Below, piece after piece: positions 1-8,492 of a stretch of 64,000 nucleotides of DNA. The stretch's first letter is position 1; every line of letters starts with the position of its first letter. The translations under genes were made by a program, and so were the position numbers. Under the pieces are notes generated by a model. It worked only from the letters and a program-made list of their open reading frames with translations, ran no database searches and had not been told where the DNA came from. Source of the DNA: Ureibacillus acetophenoni (GTDB taxonomy: Bacteria; Bacillota; Bacilli; Bacillales_A; Planococcaceae); the NCBI RefSeq assembly GCF_900220965.1, contig NZ_OBQC01000002.1, forward strand, positions 62,001-126,000, given 5' to 3'.

Positions 1-1
1 G

Positions 2-787
2 CACCGTTTTAATCCTGAAACTCGTGCTGATTTTATTAGAGATATGCATGCAAGAAAATTAATTGCATCAATTAGCGTTGGAGTTAAGGAAGAGGAATAT
101 AAATTTATCGAACAACTTGCAATTGAAGATCTAGTGCCTGAATTTATCACTATCGACATTGCTCACGGACATTCAAATAATGTAATTGCGATGATTAAAC
201 ATATTAAAACTCACTTACCACAAAGCTTTGTTATTGCTGGTAACGTTGGAACACCAGAAGCAGTACGTGAACTAGAAAACGCTGGCGCAGATGCAACAAA
301 GGTTGGTATCGGACCAGGTAAAGTATGTATTACAAAAATTAAAACTGGATTTGGTACAGGTGGATGGCAACTAGCAGCCTTACGCTGGTGTGCAAAAGCT
401 GCTACAAAACCGATTATTGCTGATGGTGGCATTCGTACACACGGAGATATTGCAAAATCTGTACGTTTCGGAGCTTCAATGGTAATGATTGGTTCATTAT
501 TCGCAGGTCATGAAGAATCTCCAGGTCAAACTGTTGTAAAAGATGGTAAAATGTACAAAGAATACTTCGGTTCTGCATCTGAATTCCAAAAAGGTGAAAA
601 GAAAAACGTTGAAGGTAAAAAAATGTATGTTGAACATAAAGGTTCATTAAAAGATACATTAATTGAAATGGAGCAAGATTTACAATCTTCTATTTCTTAT
701 GCAGGGGGAAATAAATTAGAGGCAATTCGTACAGTTGACTACGTTATTGTAAAAAATTCTATTTTCAACGGCGATAAAGTCTATTAA
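2..787 (+). CDS. guaC: GMP reductase, 5' end cut by the window
   Basis: Converts GMP to IMP with NADPH in purine salvage. The reading frame is open from base 2, before the first ATG at base 44, so the gene begins outside the window. About 261 residues are visible of a family length near 326. The (beta/alpha)8 barrel core is clear: the active-site loop [11 protein letters not shown] carries the catalytic Cys, followed by a DGGIR phosphate-binding loop and a [12 protein letters not shown] segment. The Cys-loop sequence and overall length favour GMP reductase over IMP dehydrogenase, and no CBS domains are seen. It is followed at once by a strong terminator. Confidence 0.93.
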   Translation, partial: HRFNPETRADFIRDMHARKLIASISVGVKEEEYKFIEQLAIEDLVPEFITIDIAHGHSNNVIAMIKHIKTHLPQSFVIAGNVGTPEAVRELENAGADATKVGIGPGKVCITKIKTGFGTGGWQLAALRWCAKAATKPIIADGGIRTHGDIAKSVRFGASMVMIGSLFAGHEESPGQTVVKDGKMYKEYFGSASEFQKGEKKNVEGKKMYVEHKGSLKDTLIEMEQDLQSSISYAGGNKLEAIRTVDYVIVKNSIFNGDKVY

Positions 788-790
788 TAA

Positions 791-829
791 AAATGAGGAA
801 CCCTTAAAGAGAGTTCCTCATTTTTTATT
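791..829. terminator. Bidirectional terminator between guaC and the SRPBCC gene
   Basis: An inverted repeat (AATGAGGAAC pairing with GTTCCTCATT) has T-rich tracts on both sides, so it can end guaC on the plus strand and the convergent minus-strand gene. Confidence 0.85.
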
Positions 830-1324
830 TATATTGTTCAACGAGTGACTTGTATTCTTCATACCACTTTTCCCACTCATTATCAGGAATTTCTATTGTT
901 GAATCATTTATAACATTACTTAAGTGCATCAAGCAAACTTGCCATCCAGCTAAATCTTTTGGTGTATGGTCCGTTAATTGATTTATGAATTCCTTCATTA
1001 TTAATTTTGATCCGTTATTCATAGGGAAAACTTCAAAACGGACTATACTTCTCCCCACTCGAACTCAATTACCGATTGATCTTCAAAATCAGTTATTTTC
1101 ATTTCTTCGAACTTATCAGAACCATCATTATAATGGAAAAGCATTTTACCATCTTTGCGCATATCGACTATTTCCAAATGCGCCATCCATTTTTTAAAAT
1201 GTTCATTATTAGTAATACTATCCCATACTTTTTCAGTTGGTTGATGAAATTCATTTACATATTCTGCAGTAAATTTCGTTCCATTTTTAGTTAATGTTGC
1301 AATTGTCAATTGTGTTTCCTCCAT
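825..1324 (-). pseudogene. SRPBCC (AHSA1-like) family gene with a frameshift
   Basis: Two overlapping minus-strand frames together give one SRPBCC-type protein of about 165 residues. The upstream part (1043-1324, 93 aa) begins with an ATG after a plausible ribosome site and has the features EYVNEFHQPTEKVWDSITN and KWMAHLEIVDMRKDGKM. The downstream part (825-1058, 77 aa) continues with IVRFEVFP, GWQVCLMHL and the C-terminal helix. The break lies at a GGGG run near 1048-1053, where the first frame ends in FEWGEV. SRPBCC domains bind hydrophobic ligands, but no substrate can be named. Either the gene is truly frameshifted or the homopolymer was miscounted; a single-base change restores the protein. 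Confidence 0.7.
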
Positions 1325-1554
1325 TGAATAATTATTTATTTCATTCTACCCTATTTTTTCATTAAACGATGAAAAGAAGAGTGTTTTGTTTGTAAATCAA
1401 GAAGTTTAGTGTCCTTTTTGGATCATTAAAAAATGACCATCAAGCGTAATCCAGATACGACATATTAAGAATTATGTGCATTTGCACTTAATTATTAATA
1501 TGTCCTATGATTATTTCGGATACTGATTAAAAGGAGTTTATAAAAATATCGATG
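1325..1554. other. Intergenic region with no recognisable gene
   Basis: This AT-rich stretch lies between the SRPBCC gene start and the livF terminator. Only very short frames are open. I see no RNA motif or repeat and could not assign a convincing promoter. Confidence 0.5.
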
Positions 1555-1590
1555 AAAAAAACGACTATGAAAAATCATTAGTCGTTTTCC
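1555..1590 (-). terminator. Terminator of the liv operon
   Basis: A hairpin with stem AACGACTA / TAGTCGTT is followed on the minus strand by a run of T, just downstream of the livF stop codon. Confidence 0.85.
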
Positions 1591-1593
1591 TTT

Positions 1594-2301
1594 TTAAGCT
1601 AAATAAGCTTCTTTTATTTGTTCATTTTCTATAAGTTCAGAGCCTGTTCCCGATAATACAATTGCACCGTTTTGAATTACATATCCACGATGTGCAATAC
1701 TTAATGCTTGATAAGCATTTTGTTCGATTAAAAGAATCGTTATTCCCATCGAATTTAATTGAAGAATGATTTCAAAAATTTGTTCAACGATTATTGGAGC
1801 TAATCCCATAGAAGGTTCGTCTAGCATTAGTACCTCAGGCTGCATCATTAACGCACGCCCGATTGCAAGCATTTGCTGTTCTCCACCACTCATTGTACCG
1901 CCTTTTTGATTCAACCTTTCTTTTAATCTTGGAAAATAGCTGAAAACCGTTTCCATACGTTCTTGAATAATATCTTTTCCTTTTACTGAATAGGCACCCA
2001 TTTGTAAGTTTTCCTTAACTGTTAGTTGGGCAAAAATTCTTCGGCCTTCAGGGACATGGGCAAGTCCTAAAAGCGTTGTTTCATGTGGTGGTCTATTTGT
2101 AATATCCTTATCTTTATAAATAATGGATCCATTTTTCACTTTCGCTAAACCGCTAATGGATTTTAATGTTGTTGATTTACCTGCTCCATTACTTCCGATT
2201 AGTGTAACAATTTCCCCTTTACCTACATCCATACTAATTCCTTTTAACGCTTGAATAGCTCCATAATATGTTTCAATGTTATTCAGTTGTAGTATTGGCA
2301 C
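1594..2301 (-). CDS. livF: BCAA ABC transporter, ATP-binding protein LivF
   Basis: One of two ATPases powering high-affinity uptake of leucine, isoleucine and valine. Visible motifs are Walker [10 protein letters not shown], signature MSGGEQQ, Walker [14 protein letters not shown] and the switch His in LLIEQNAY. The HVPEGRRIF segment is typical of LivF rather than LivG. I place the start at the GTG at 2301 (MPILQLNN...): it lies 8 bases after AAGGAG, while the upstream in-frame GTG at 2310 directly abuts that site. The protein is about 235 residues, usual for LivF. Its 5' end overlaps livG, so the two are translationally coupled. Confidence 0.95.
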   Translation of the reverse strand: MPILQLNNIETYYGAIQALKGISMDVGKGEIVTLIGSNGAGKSTTLKSISGLAKVKNGSIIYKDKDITNRPPHETTLLGLAHVPEGRRIFAQLTVKENLQMGAYSVKGKDIIQERMETVFSYFPRLKERLNQKGGTMSGGEQQMLAIGRALMMQPEVLMLDEPSMGLAPIIVEQIFEIILQLNSMGITILLIEQNAYQALSIAHRGYVIQNGAIVLSGTGSELIENEQIKEAYLA

Positions 2302-3091
2302 TTGCCTCACTCCTTTGCCCTAATTGCACCGCACCTGAACCTAAATACGCTTCAATTACTTTTGGATTTGTTCGAATCTCATTTGGTGTACCTTCAGCAA
2401 TTTTTTCACCATGGTCAAGTACATAAATTTGTTCTGAAATTTCCATAACAAGCTTCATATCATGTTCAATCAGTAAAATTGATACGTCAAATTCCTCACC
2501 CATTTGTTTAATGATATCCGTTAGCTCTTTCGTTTCCTTTGGATTCATACCTGCTGCAGGTTCATCTAATAAAATTAATTTAGGCTTTGTAGCAAGGGCA
2601 CGGGCAATTTCTAGTTTCCGCTGGGCACCGTAACTTAAATTTTTCGCCTTTTCATTTAATAATGGTGCTAGATCAAAATATTCTAATAGTCGATACGCTT
2701 CCTTTTCTGCCTCTAGTTCTTCATTTCTAGTACTAGGCAAGTTAAGAATAATTCCTAACAAACCTGTTTTTAAATGTTTATGCATACCAACCAGAACATT
2801 TTCAAGCACTGTCATCTCTCCAAAAAGACGTATATTTTGAAACGTTCTAGAAATCCCTCTTTTAGCGACTTCATCCGGCTTTAATCCTACAACCGATTTA
2901 CCTTCTACTAAAATTTCACCAGATGTCGGCTGATAAACCCCAGTTACTAAGTTAAAAAACGTTGTTTTCCCTGCCCCGTTTGGACCAATTACCGCTGTAA
3001 TAGAACCTTTTTCCACACTCAACGTAATATCTTTATTTGCAATTAAACCACCGAATTCCTTCGTTACGTTAGTTACTTCTAATATTGGCAT
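2279..3091 (-). CDS. livG: BCAA ABC transporter, ATP-binding protein LivG
   Basis: Second ATPase of the importer, at the cytoplasmic face with LivH and LivM. The 270 residues carry Walker [10 protein letters not shown], the LivG-typical [20 protein letters not shown] segment, signature LSYGAQRK, Walker [14 protein letters not shown] and H-loop LLIEHDM. The C-terminal extension fits the LivG/BcaP_C type. It sits about 40 bases downstream of livM and overlaps the 5' part of livF by some 20 bases. Confidence 0.95.
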   Translation of the reverse strand: MPILEVTNVTKEFGGLIANKDITLSVEKGSITAVIGPNGAGKTTFFNLVTGVYQPTSGEILVEGKSVVGLKPDEVAKRGISRTFQNIRLFGEMTVLENVLVGMHKHLKTGLLGIILNLPSTRNEELEAEKEAYRLLEYFDLAPLLNEKAKNLSYGAQRKLEIARALATKPKLILLDEPAAGMNPKETKELTDIIKQMGEEFDVSILLIEHDMKLVMEISEQIYVLDHGEKIAEGTPNEIRTNPKVIEAYLGSGAVQLGQRSEASANTTTE

Positions 3092-3133
3092 TTATACCCC
3101 TCCTACATTGAATAAAGTTAAATATGAATGAAG

Positions 3134-4420
3134 TTAAACATTATCTTTATCAATCGCTACAGAATTTTCTCGATCGATAGAAAGTGAATTGGAGCTTTTC
3201 AACTTACTTTCATCAAACTTTTTGTTTTTAGCAGGGATTAATCCAATAGGTCTGTACAATGCAAAGATTACTAGAAGTAACCCAAATAATAACTTTTGCA
3301 TTTTTGCCGGTGATAAGGCATCAGGTATCGTTATCATTCCGCTTAAATTTAACTGGTTTACCCAATTCGTAAGCTCAGTTAATACTTGTAAATTTAAAAT
3401 TGTTACTAAAGCAGCACCTAATATTACTCCAGGAACACTACCCATTCCACCAAGAACAACCATAACTAGAATTGTAAATGACTCTAACAACGTGAAGCTC
3501 GTTGGGTCAATAAATGCCTGTTTAGCTGCGAATACAACCCCCATCATCCCTGAAAATGTTGCCCCAAGAGCAAAAGCTAATAGTTTTGTTTTAACTAATG
3601 GAATTCCCATAGCTTGAGCTGCAATTTCATTTTCACGAACTGCTTTCCAAGACCTTCCAAGCTTTGAATGCTCAAATCGTAACACTGCAAAAATCGTAAA
3701 AGCTAAGATGAGCAAAGTTACAAAATAGAAATGATGTGGAAATACAAGATTAAATCCAAATATCGATGGAGGTGTAACAGAAGAAATACCCATTGCACCA
3801 TTTGTAAAGTTTATTGGACGGTCAAGATTGTTAAATACGATACGAATAATTTCACCAAAACCAAGGGTTACAATTGCTAAGTAATCCCCTTTAACACGGA
3901 GTACAGGTATTCCAATTAGCACTCCCGCAATAGCCGCACAAATACCGCCGATAATTAAAAAGATCCAAAAACTTTCTCCACCTAGCGGATATTGTCCGAA
4001 AGGCATAAAGTTTGAAGCTTGTGGTGTTGCAAAAATTGCATAAGAATAGGCACCTACAGCAAAGAATGCAACAAACCCTAAGTCAAGTAATCCTGCCAAA
4101 CCTACTACAATATTAAGTCCAAGTGCCATAGCTACATATATTCCGACCATCGTCGCTACTTCCATATACGACTGGAATGCTGGTCCTCCACTAGAGGCCA
4201 TAGGAAGTAATATGAATAAGATACCCGCACTAACAATCCACTTCGTTAAATTCTTTAACTTCATATAGTAAAGAACGAGTAACGAAGCTAATAACAATAG
4301 AAAGGCTACGACTGATTTTTGAGATAAATATAATGATAAGGAAGTGATGACAACAAATAATGTAAATAAAATAACTTGTGACCATTTATTTTGTAAAAAA
4401 CTCGTTAATTTTTCTTTCAT
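3134..4420 (-). CDS. livM: BCAA ABC transporter, permease LivM
   Basis: Integral membrane permease forming the translocation pore with LivH. About 428 residues contain several hydrophobic helices and the family core GLNIVVGLAGLLDLGFVAFFAVGAY and YLAIVTLGFGEIIRI. The EAA-like coupling loop GRSWKAVRENEIAAQAMGI contacts the ATPases. I chose the ATG at 4420, with AGGTGA five bases upstream, over the in-frame GTG at 4429, which overlaps that site. The first 80 or so residues form an extra hydrophobic region, and the C-terminal tail is polar. Confidence 0.94.
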   Translation of the reverse strand: MKEKLTSFLQNKWSQVILFTLFVVITSLSLYLSQKSVVAFLLLLASLLVLYYMKLKNLTKWIVSAGILFILLPMASSGGPAFQSYMEVATMVGIYVAMALGLNIVVGLAGLLDLGFVAFFAVGAYSYAIFATPQASNFMPFGQYPLGGESFWIFLIIGGICAAIAGVLIGIPVLRVKGDYLAIVTLGFGEIIRIVFNNLDRPINFTNGAMGISSVTPPSIFGFNLVFPHHFYFVTLLILAFTIFAVLRFEHSKLGRSWKAVRENEIAAQAMGIPLVKTKLLAFALGATFSGMMGVVFAAKQAFIDPTSFTLLESFTILVMVVLGGMGSVPGVILGAALVTILNLQVLTELTNWVNQLNLSGMITIPDALSPAKMQKLLFGLLLVIFALYRPIGLIPAKNKKFDESKLKSSNSLSIDRENSVAIDKDNV

Positions 4421-4429
4421 GATAGTCAC

Positions 4430-5416
4430 CTACACTTTCTCTGCAGTCGGTTTGCCTAATAATCCTTCTGGCCTGAAAATAAGCACAATGATTAAGATAG
4501 CAAACGCGAATACATCTTTATATTCTGCACCGAAGATTCCACCTGTTAAAATAGAAAGATTTGCAGCAGCAAACATCTCCATTAAACCAAGGATTACACC
4601 TCCGAGCATAGCTCCACGAATATTGCCAATCCCACCTAATACGGCAGCAATAAACGCCTTTAATCCAAGGATAAACCCGATATAAGGGTCAATTGTTCCA
4701 TATTGCATAGCAAATAACACACCCGTAGCTCCACCAAGTGCAGATCCTACAAAAAATGTAGTTGAAATTACTTTATTCACATTAATAGACATTAATGAAG
4801 CAGTCTCACGGTCTAAAGAAACAGCTCGAATCGCCGTTCCCCACTTTGTCCTATTAACAAAGTAATCTAGTGCAACCATTAATAAGATTGCTGTAATTAA
4901 TACAATTAGAAATGATGTTTTAAAACTAGCATTATTAAACCAACTGGAAATAGAGGAGAAATTAATCGTTATTTGATTAGAAAATAATGAAGGACCCGTT
5001 AAGATGTAACGACCAGTCGCAAGCTCTGCGATAAAACGAATTACATCTTGTAGGATAAATGAAATACCAATTGCCGTAATTAAAGGTATTAACCTTGGTG
5101 CACTTCTTAATGGTCGATAGGCAACCCTTTCCATTCCGACTCCTATTAAACCTGTAAATGAAGCTGTTATTACAATGACTATAATGAATAAAAGTAATTG
5201 CGGGATCGCTGTAGTCCAACTCATTCCCATAAGCATTATAAAGAAACCCGTCCCAATAAAAGCACCTGTCATAAAGATTTCTCCATGTGCAAAGTTAATA
5301 AGTTGTAAAATACCATATACCATAGTGTAACCAAGCGCTACAACTGCATAAATAGCACCTAATGCAAGTCCATCAATTAAAACTTGTGGCAAACTGAACA
5401 ACAATTCCTGAAGCAT
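4430..5416 (-). CDS. livH: BCAA ABC transporter, permease LivH
   Basis: Partner permease of LivM. At 328 residues it is a little longer than many LivH proteins because of a loop around residues 140-170. The family motifs GAIYAVVALGYTMVYGILQLINFAHGEIFM (a discontinuous summary of the N-terminal helix region), RPLRSAPRL and GTAIRAVSLDRETASLM, the coupling helix, are clear. The ATG follows a GGGAGGG ribosome site. Its stop abuts the livM start, so livHMGF behaves as one unit separated from livK by a terminator and a palindromic repeat. Confidence 0.94.
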   Translation of the reverse strand: MLQELLFSLPQVLIDGLALGAIYAVVALGYTMVYGILQLINFAHGEIFMTGAFIGTGFFIMLMGMSWTTAIPQLLLFIIVIVITASFTGLIGVGMERVAYRPLRSAPRLIPLITAIGISFILQDVIRFIAELATGRYILTGPSLFSNQITINFSSISSWFNNASFKTSFLIVLITAILLMVALDYFVNRTKWGTAIRAVSLDRETASLMSINVNKVISTTFFVGSALGGATGVLFAMQYGTIDPYIGFILGLKAFIAAVLGGIGNIRGAMLGGVILGLMEMFAAANLSILTGGIFGAEYKDVFAFAILIIVLIFRPEGLLGKPTAEKV

Positions 5417-5543
5417 CCTAAACCCTCCCTAAATCAACTTTTTCCTATATGCGAACAATATTCAAATGCGTATTTCCATCACGATTATTTCAATAATTGC
5501 ATTCGGATAACGTTTTACGAAGTTGTCCCAATCTTATATGCAG

Positions 5544-5576
5544 AAAAAGTGTTGAGAGTAGCCCCAACACCTTTTT
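5544..5576. terminator. Intercistronic hairpin between livK and livH
   Basis: Stem GTGTTG / CAACAC is flanked by A5 and T5 tracts, so it looks like a factor-independent terminator in both directions. On the minus strand it lies after livK and before livH, where it could reduce transcription of the transporter genes relative to the binding protein. Confidence 0.7.
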
Positions 5577-5599
5577 ACACATGAAGAATGTGGATTATT

Positions 5600-5720
5600 G
5601 TCTAGCTGCGAATGCTAGCTCCGCGAAAACTTCAGAACTGCCATCAAGGGCAAAGGGCGCGCCCTTAATGTAAGTTCTTCCTGTTTTTTCGGAGATGAGC
5701 GAGCATTCTCCGCTTTTCTA
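5600..5720. repeat. Dispersed-type imperfect palindrome between livK and livH
   Basis: About 120 bases, clearly more GC-rich than the surroundings, fold back on themselves. The outer arms GCGAATGCTAGCTCCG and CGGAGATGAGCGAGCATTC pair, and an inner GGGCGCGCCC core sits in the middle. The left end begins near GTCTAGCTGCG and the right end is CGCTTTTCTA, running into the livK stop codon. From memory it resembles a class of intergenic palindromes common in Bacillus-type genomes. Only one copy is present here, so its repeat nature is inferred. Confidence 0.65.
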
Positions 5721-6923
5721 TTGACCTACTTCACCAACTTGAACTGGAGGATATGAAGCTTCTTCGAACTCATAAATGAACACTTTCGAATTTACGTTAT
5801 CACCTTTATCATCAAATGTTACAGTAGTCAGTGCACCTTCATAATTTTCAATTGCACGAACTGCTGTAGCTACATCTTCTCTAGATGGAAGCTTTCCACC
5901 ATTTGAATTAATGGCGTCTTCTAAACCTTTTAAGAATACACCCATTGAATCGTAAGCATATACAGAGAATGATTCAGGATCTTTGTTAAATTTCGCCTTG
6001 TAATCAGCTACGAACTTTTTACCTTCTTCTGTTGCATTACTATCCCCAGCGATTGATGTTATAAATGTGTTTATAATTGCATCTCCAGCAATGTCAACTA
6101 GACCAGAAGAGTCCATTCCGTCTCCACCCATGAATGGTACTGTAATTCCCTTATCACGAGCTTGTTTGATTAAAATTCCACCTTCAGAATATAAACCACC
6201 GAAGTAAACTAAATCAGGTGATGCAGTTAAAACTTGGTTTATAACACCATTGAAATCTTTTTCACCAATAGTGATAGAACCTTCACCAACGATTTCAGCA
6301 CCTAAATCTTTCGCTTCCTTCGTAAATGTATCTGCAATACCTACACCATATGCAGTTTTGTCAGTTATCACAAAGATTTTCTTTGCACCTAACTCATTAA
6401 CTGCATAAGCTGCACCTGCAGGACCTTGTAAGTCGTCACGAGCTACAATACGGTTTACAGTTTTTAATCCGCGCTCTGTCACTTCAACTGCAGTATTCGC
6501 AGGTGAAACCATTACAAGATTGTATTTTTCATAAACTTCAGATGAAGGAATCGCTACCCCAGAGTTGTAGTGTCCAATTACTCCATAAATTGATTCATCA
6601 GCACCAATTACGTTTGCATTGGATACACCTTTTTTCGGGTCACCTTGATCATCATAAGGCTCTAATTGAAGAACAAAGCCCATTTCTTCAAACTTTGCTT
6701 TTTCTTCATCTAATTTCATTTGAGCTCCAGACTTAATAGCATCTCCAATTACTGAAGATCCCCCTGAAAGTGGTGATTGTGTAGCTATTTTAATAACTGT
6801 TTTACCACCACTCGTCTCAGTACCTTCACTTGAGTTGGAAGTCTCACCTGACGAACAGGCAGCTAATATCCCAATCGTCAAAATACTTGAGAGTAGTAAT
6901 GTTAGTGACTTTTTCAATTTCAT
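5718..6923 (-). CDS. livK: BCAA ABC transporter, substrate-binding lipoprotein LivK
   Basis: Extracytoplasmic receptor that captures branched-chain amino acids and delivers them to LivHM. The 401-residue protein has a lipoprotein signal peptide with lipobox LAAC near residues 20-23, then a Ser/Thr/Gly-rich linker. The periplasmic-binding-protein fold includes KIATQSPLSGGSSVIGDA, GVIGHYNSGVAIPSSEVY and FVITDKTAYGVG, typical of the Leu/Ile/Val-binding family. It is the first gene of the liv operon and has a long leader region shared with divergent tnrA. Ligand specificity is inferred from family and context. Confidence 0.94.
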   Translation of the reverse strand: MKLKKSLTLLLSSILTIGILAACSSGETSNSSEGTETSGGKTVIKIATQSPLSGGSSVIGDAIKSGAQMKLDEEKAKFEEMGFVLQLEPYDDQGDPKKGVSNANVIGADESIYGVIGHYNSGVAIPSSEVYEKYNLVMVSPANTAVEVTERGLKTVNRIVARDDLQGPAGAAYAVNELGAKKIFVITDKTAYGVGIADTFTKEAKDLGAEIVGEGSITIGEKDFNGVINQVLTASPDLVYFGGLYSEGGILIKQARDKGITVPFMGGDGMDSSGLVDIAGDAIINTFITSIAGDSNATEEGKKFVADYKAKFNKDPESFSVYAYDSMGVFLKGLEDAINSNGGKLPSREDVATAVRAIENYEGALTTVTFDDKGDNVNSKVFIYEFEEASYPPVQVGEVGQ

Positions 6924-6952
6924 AGCAAACCCCCTAATTCTATTTTTTGTTT

Positions 6953-6971
6953 ACTAGTGTTTGACACTAGT
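6953..6971. promoter_or_regulatory. Perfect inverted repeat in the livK leader
   Basis: ACTAGTG and CACTAGT, seven-base arms around a five-base loop, lie about 30 bases upstream of the livK start and close to its predicted transcription start. It may be an operator or an mRNA hairpin; no regulator is recognised. Confidence 0.5.
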
Positions 6972-6979
6972 TCTTTCTA

Positions 6980-6985
6980 AGTATA
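6980..6985 (-). promoter_or_regulatory. Candidate -10 element of the livK promoter
   Basis: TATACT on the minus strand, with only a weak -35 match 17 bases further upstream. The transcription start it predicts (near 6973) would put the 7015-7031 TnrA box about 50 bases upstream, the spacing known for TnrA-activated promoters. Confidence 0.4.
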
Positions 6986-7014
6986 AAGATGAAACTATAA
7001 ATTCACATTAACCT

Positions 7015-7031
7015 TGTCAGATGTTCTAACA
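7015..7031. promoter_or_regulatory. TnrA/GlnR box upstream of livK
   Basis: TGTCAGATGTTCTAACA matches the TnrA/GlnR consensus TGTNAN7TNACA at every defined position. It lies about 50 bases upstream of the predicted livK transcription start. Confidence 0.7.
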
Positions 7032-7120
7032 CACTTTTTATTAATTAATATAATTCAACTCATTAATTTTTTTCATTCCTTTCAAATTTGTTGAAATATG
7101 TCTAACATTAGCTGAATTTG

Positions 7121-7137
7121 TGTTAATTTTTCTAACA
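7121..7137. promoter_or_regulatory. TnrA/GlnR box upstream of tnrA
   Basis: TGTTAATTTTTCTAACA matches TGTNAN7TNACA exactly and has the A/T-rich centre preferred by TnrA. It lies about 100 bases before the tnrA start codon, which fits autoregulation. A degenerate half-site ending in TAACA is seen at 7091-7107. Confidence 0.75.
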
Positions 7138-7198
7138 TCTACGACAAATTACTTGTTGTAATCATTTTGTGAAAAAAGTAAAATGATTAATATTAATC

Positions 7199-7213
7199 TT
7201 TTTTCTGAAAATT
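7199..7213. promoter_or_regulatory. CodY-like box in the tnrA leader
   Basis: The 15 bases TTTTTTCTGAAAATT match the CodY consensus AATTTTCWGAAAATT at 13 of 15 positions. The site lies 20 bases before the tnrA start codon, downstream of any likely promoter, so bound CodY could act as a roadblock. Confidence 0.55.
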
Positions 7214-7232
7214 TAGAAAGAGAGGTTTTGCA

Positions 7233-7553
7233 ATGCCTTTAACCGATGGATCATTTAAAAATAAAAAAGTAATTTCGATTGGAACGGTAAGTGAATTAAC
7301 TGGTTTATCTGAAAGACAAATTCGATATTACGAATCTAGAAAACTAATTTTTCCCGAACGGTCCAAAACTGGACTCCGTAAGTATTCCTTTCAAGACATT
7401 GAAACATTAATAGAAATTGCTAATCGACTAGAAGATGGAGTATGGACAAACGAAATACGCAAGGAACTGAAAGGACGGAAACAATTAGCAAAGGATCCAG
7501 GTTTTACAAATCAGCTAATAAAAGGACAGCTTAATGCTCAAATTAAAATGTAA
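7233..7553 (+). CDS. tnrA: Nitrogen regulator TnrA (MerR family)
   Basis: Global nitrogen transcription factor whose activity is controlled by feedback-inhibited glutamine synthetase. The 106-residue protein has a winged-helix MerR DNA-binding domain (VSELTGLSERQIRYYESRKLIFPERS) and a short C-terminal tail ending QLNAQIKM, the part that contacts glutamine synthetase in TnrA. The KKVISIG start and the tail separate it from GlnR. The ATG follows an AGAGAGG ribosome site. It is divergent from livK, with two TnrA boxes between them. No glnA or glnR is in the window. Confidence 0.9.
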   Translation: MPLTDGSFKNKKVISIGTVSELTGLSERQIRYYESRKLIFPERSKTGLRKYSFQDIETLIEIANRLEDGVWTNEIRKELKGRKQLAKDPGFTNQLIKGQLNAQIKM

Positions 7554-7590
7554 GTCACTAAATCTTATGTGCTCTCAAATTAAATATGAT

Positions 7591-7655
7591 AAAAAAAGAC
7601 TAATTTGAAAATCACCAAAGTTCGTTGGTATCATTTCAACATTAGTCTTTTTTAC
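7591..7655. terminator. Bidirectional terminator between tnrA and the ABC ATPase gene
   Basis: Arms AAAAAAGACTAAT and ATTAGTCTTTTTT enclose a long loop. T tracts on both strands serve the two convergent genes. Confidence 0.8.
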
Positions 7656-7721
7656 TATTAAAATTAATTGAGCTTATATGTCTAACACAATCTTTCAATA
7701 CAAAACATACGAAAGTAAAAC

Positions 7722-8492
7722 TTAAATAAGCGCTAACCATTTTCGATTTTGCTCAATTTGTACAGAAATTCTTCTATCAAAAAATGTAGATAAAGTATCC
7801 TCATTTAATAAATCACTTGATTTACCCTTCGCAAATACAGTACCTTGTTTTAATAATAATGAATGTGTAAAACATGGTAAAACTTCTTCAATGTAATGGG
7901 TTACATAGATTAAAGTAGGACCATCTTCTAGTTTTGCAATTTTTTCTATAAACTTCAGAAGCTCTTCTCTAGCAATAATATCGAGTCCATTACACGGCTC
8001 ATCTAATACTAAAATTTTTGGTTCTGCCATTAAAGCTCTAGCAATTAGTACCCTTTGTTTCTCTCCTTGCGAAAGTACGCCATAATCTTCATTTTCTAAA
8101 TGTAAACAATTTAAAAATTCCAACAATTTTTGAGCTGTTTCTACATCCTTCTTTTCCACTGCTTCATATAATCCAATTGATGCGAATTTACCGCTTAAAA
8201 CAACACCTAGTACACTTTCATTTCTTTGAAATTCATGTTTTATCGAAGAACTTACTAATCCAATTTCTTTTCGTAATTCTTGTAAATTAGTTTTTCCAAA
8301 CTCTTTACCTAATATCTTTACTCCACCTTTATAAGGATAAACATAACCGTTCACTACGTTTAATAATGTCGTCTTCCCTGATCCATTTAGCCCGATAATG
8401 CACCAATGTTCACCACTTTTAACAGTCCATGAAACATCTTTTAAAATATATTTTTTATTTCTTAATACATCTATTCTATCGATTTCAATCAT
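7722..8492 (-). CDS. ABC transporter ATP-binding protein (YlmA-like)
   Basis: A 256-residue stand-alone ABC ATPase with Walker A GLNGSGKTT, signature LSQGEKQR, Walker B ILVLDEPCNGLD and H-loop YVTHY. The LRKEIGLVSS and VLSGKFASIGLY segments resemble the B. subtilis YlmA group. No permease gene is adjacent, so transport function is uncertain; the 67-residue protein encoded just upstream has only two membrane helices. It overlaps that upstream gene by four bases, so both are likely co-translated in a four-gene set beginning with the signal peptidase. Confidence 0.85.
   Translation of the reverse strand: MIEIDRIDVLRNKKYILKDVSWTVKSGEHWCIIGLNGSGKTTLLNVVNGYVYPYKGGVKILGKEFGKTNLQELRKEIGLVSSSIKHEFQRNESVLGVVLSGKFASIGLYEAVEKKDVETAQKLLEFLNCLHLENEDYGVLSQGEKQRVLIARALMAEPKILVLDEPCNGLDIIAREELLKFIEKIAKLEDGPTLIYVTHYIEEVLPCFTHSLLLKQGTVFAKGKSSDLLNEDTLSTFFDRRISVQIEQNRKWLALI

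Noticed and set aside
3189-3617. 142-residue plus-strand ORF opposite livM
   Set aside because: Antisense shadow of a membrane protein gene, with no start signals or known domain.
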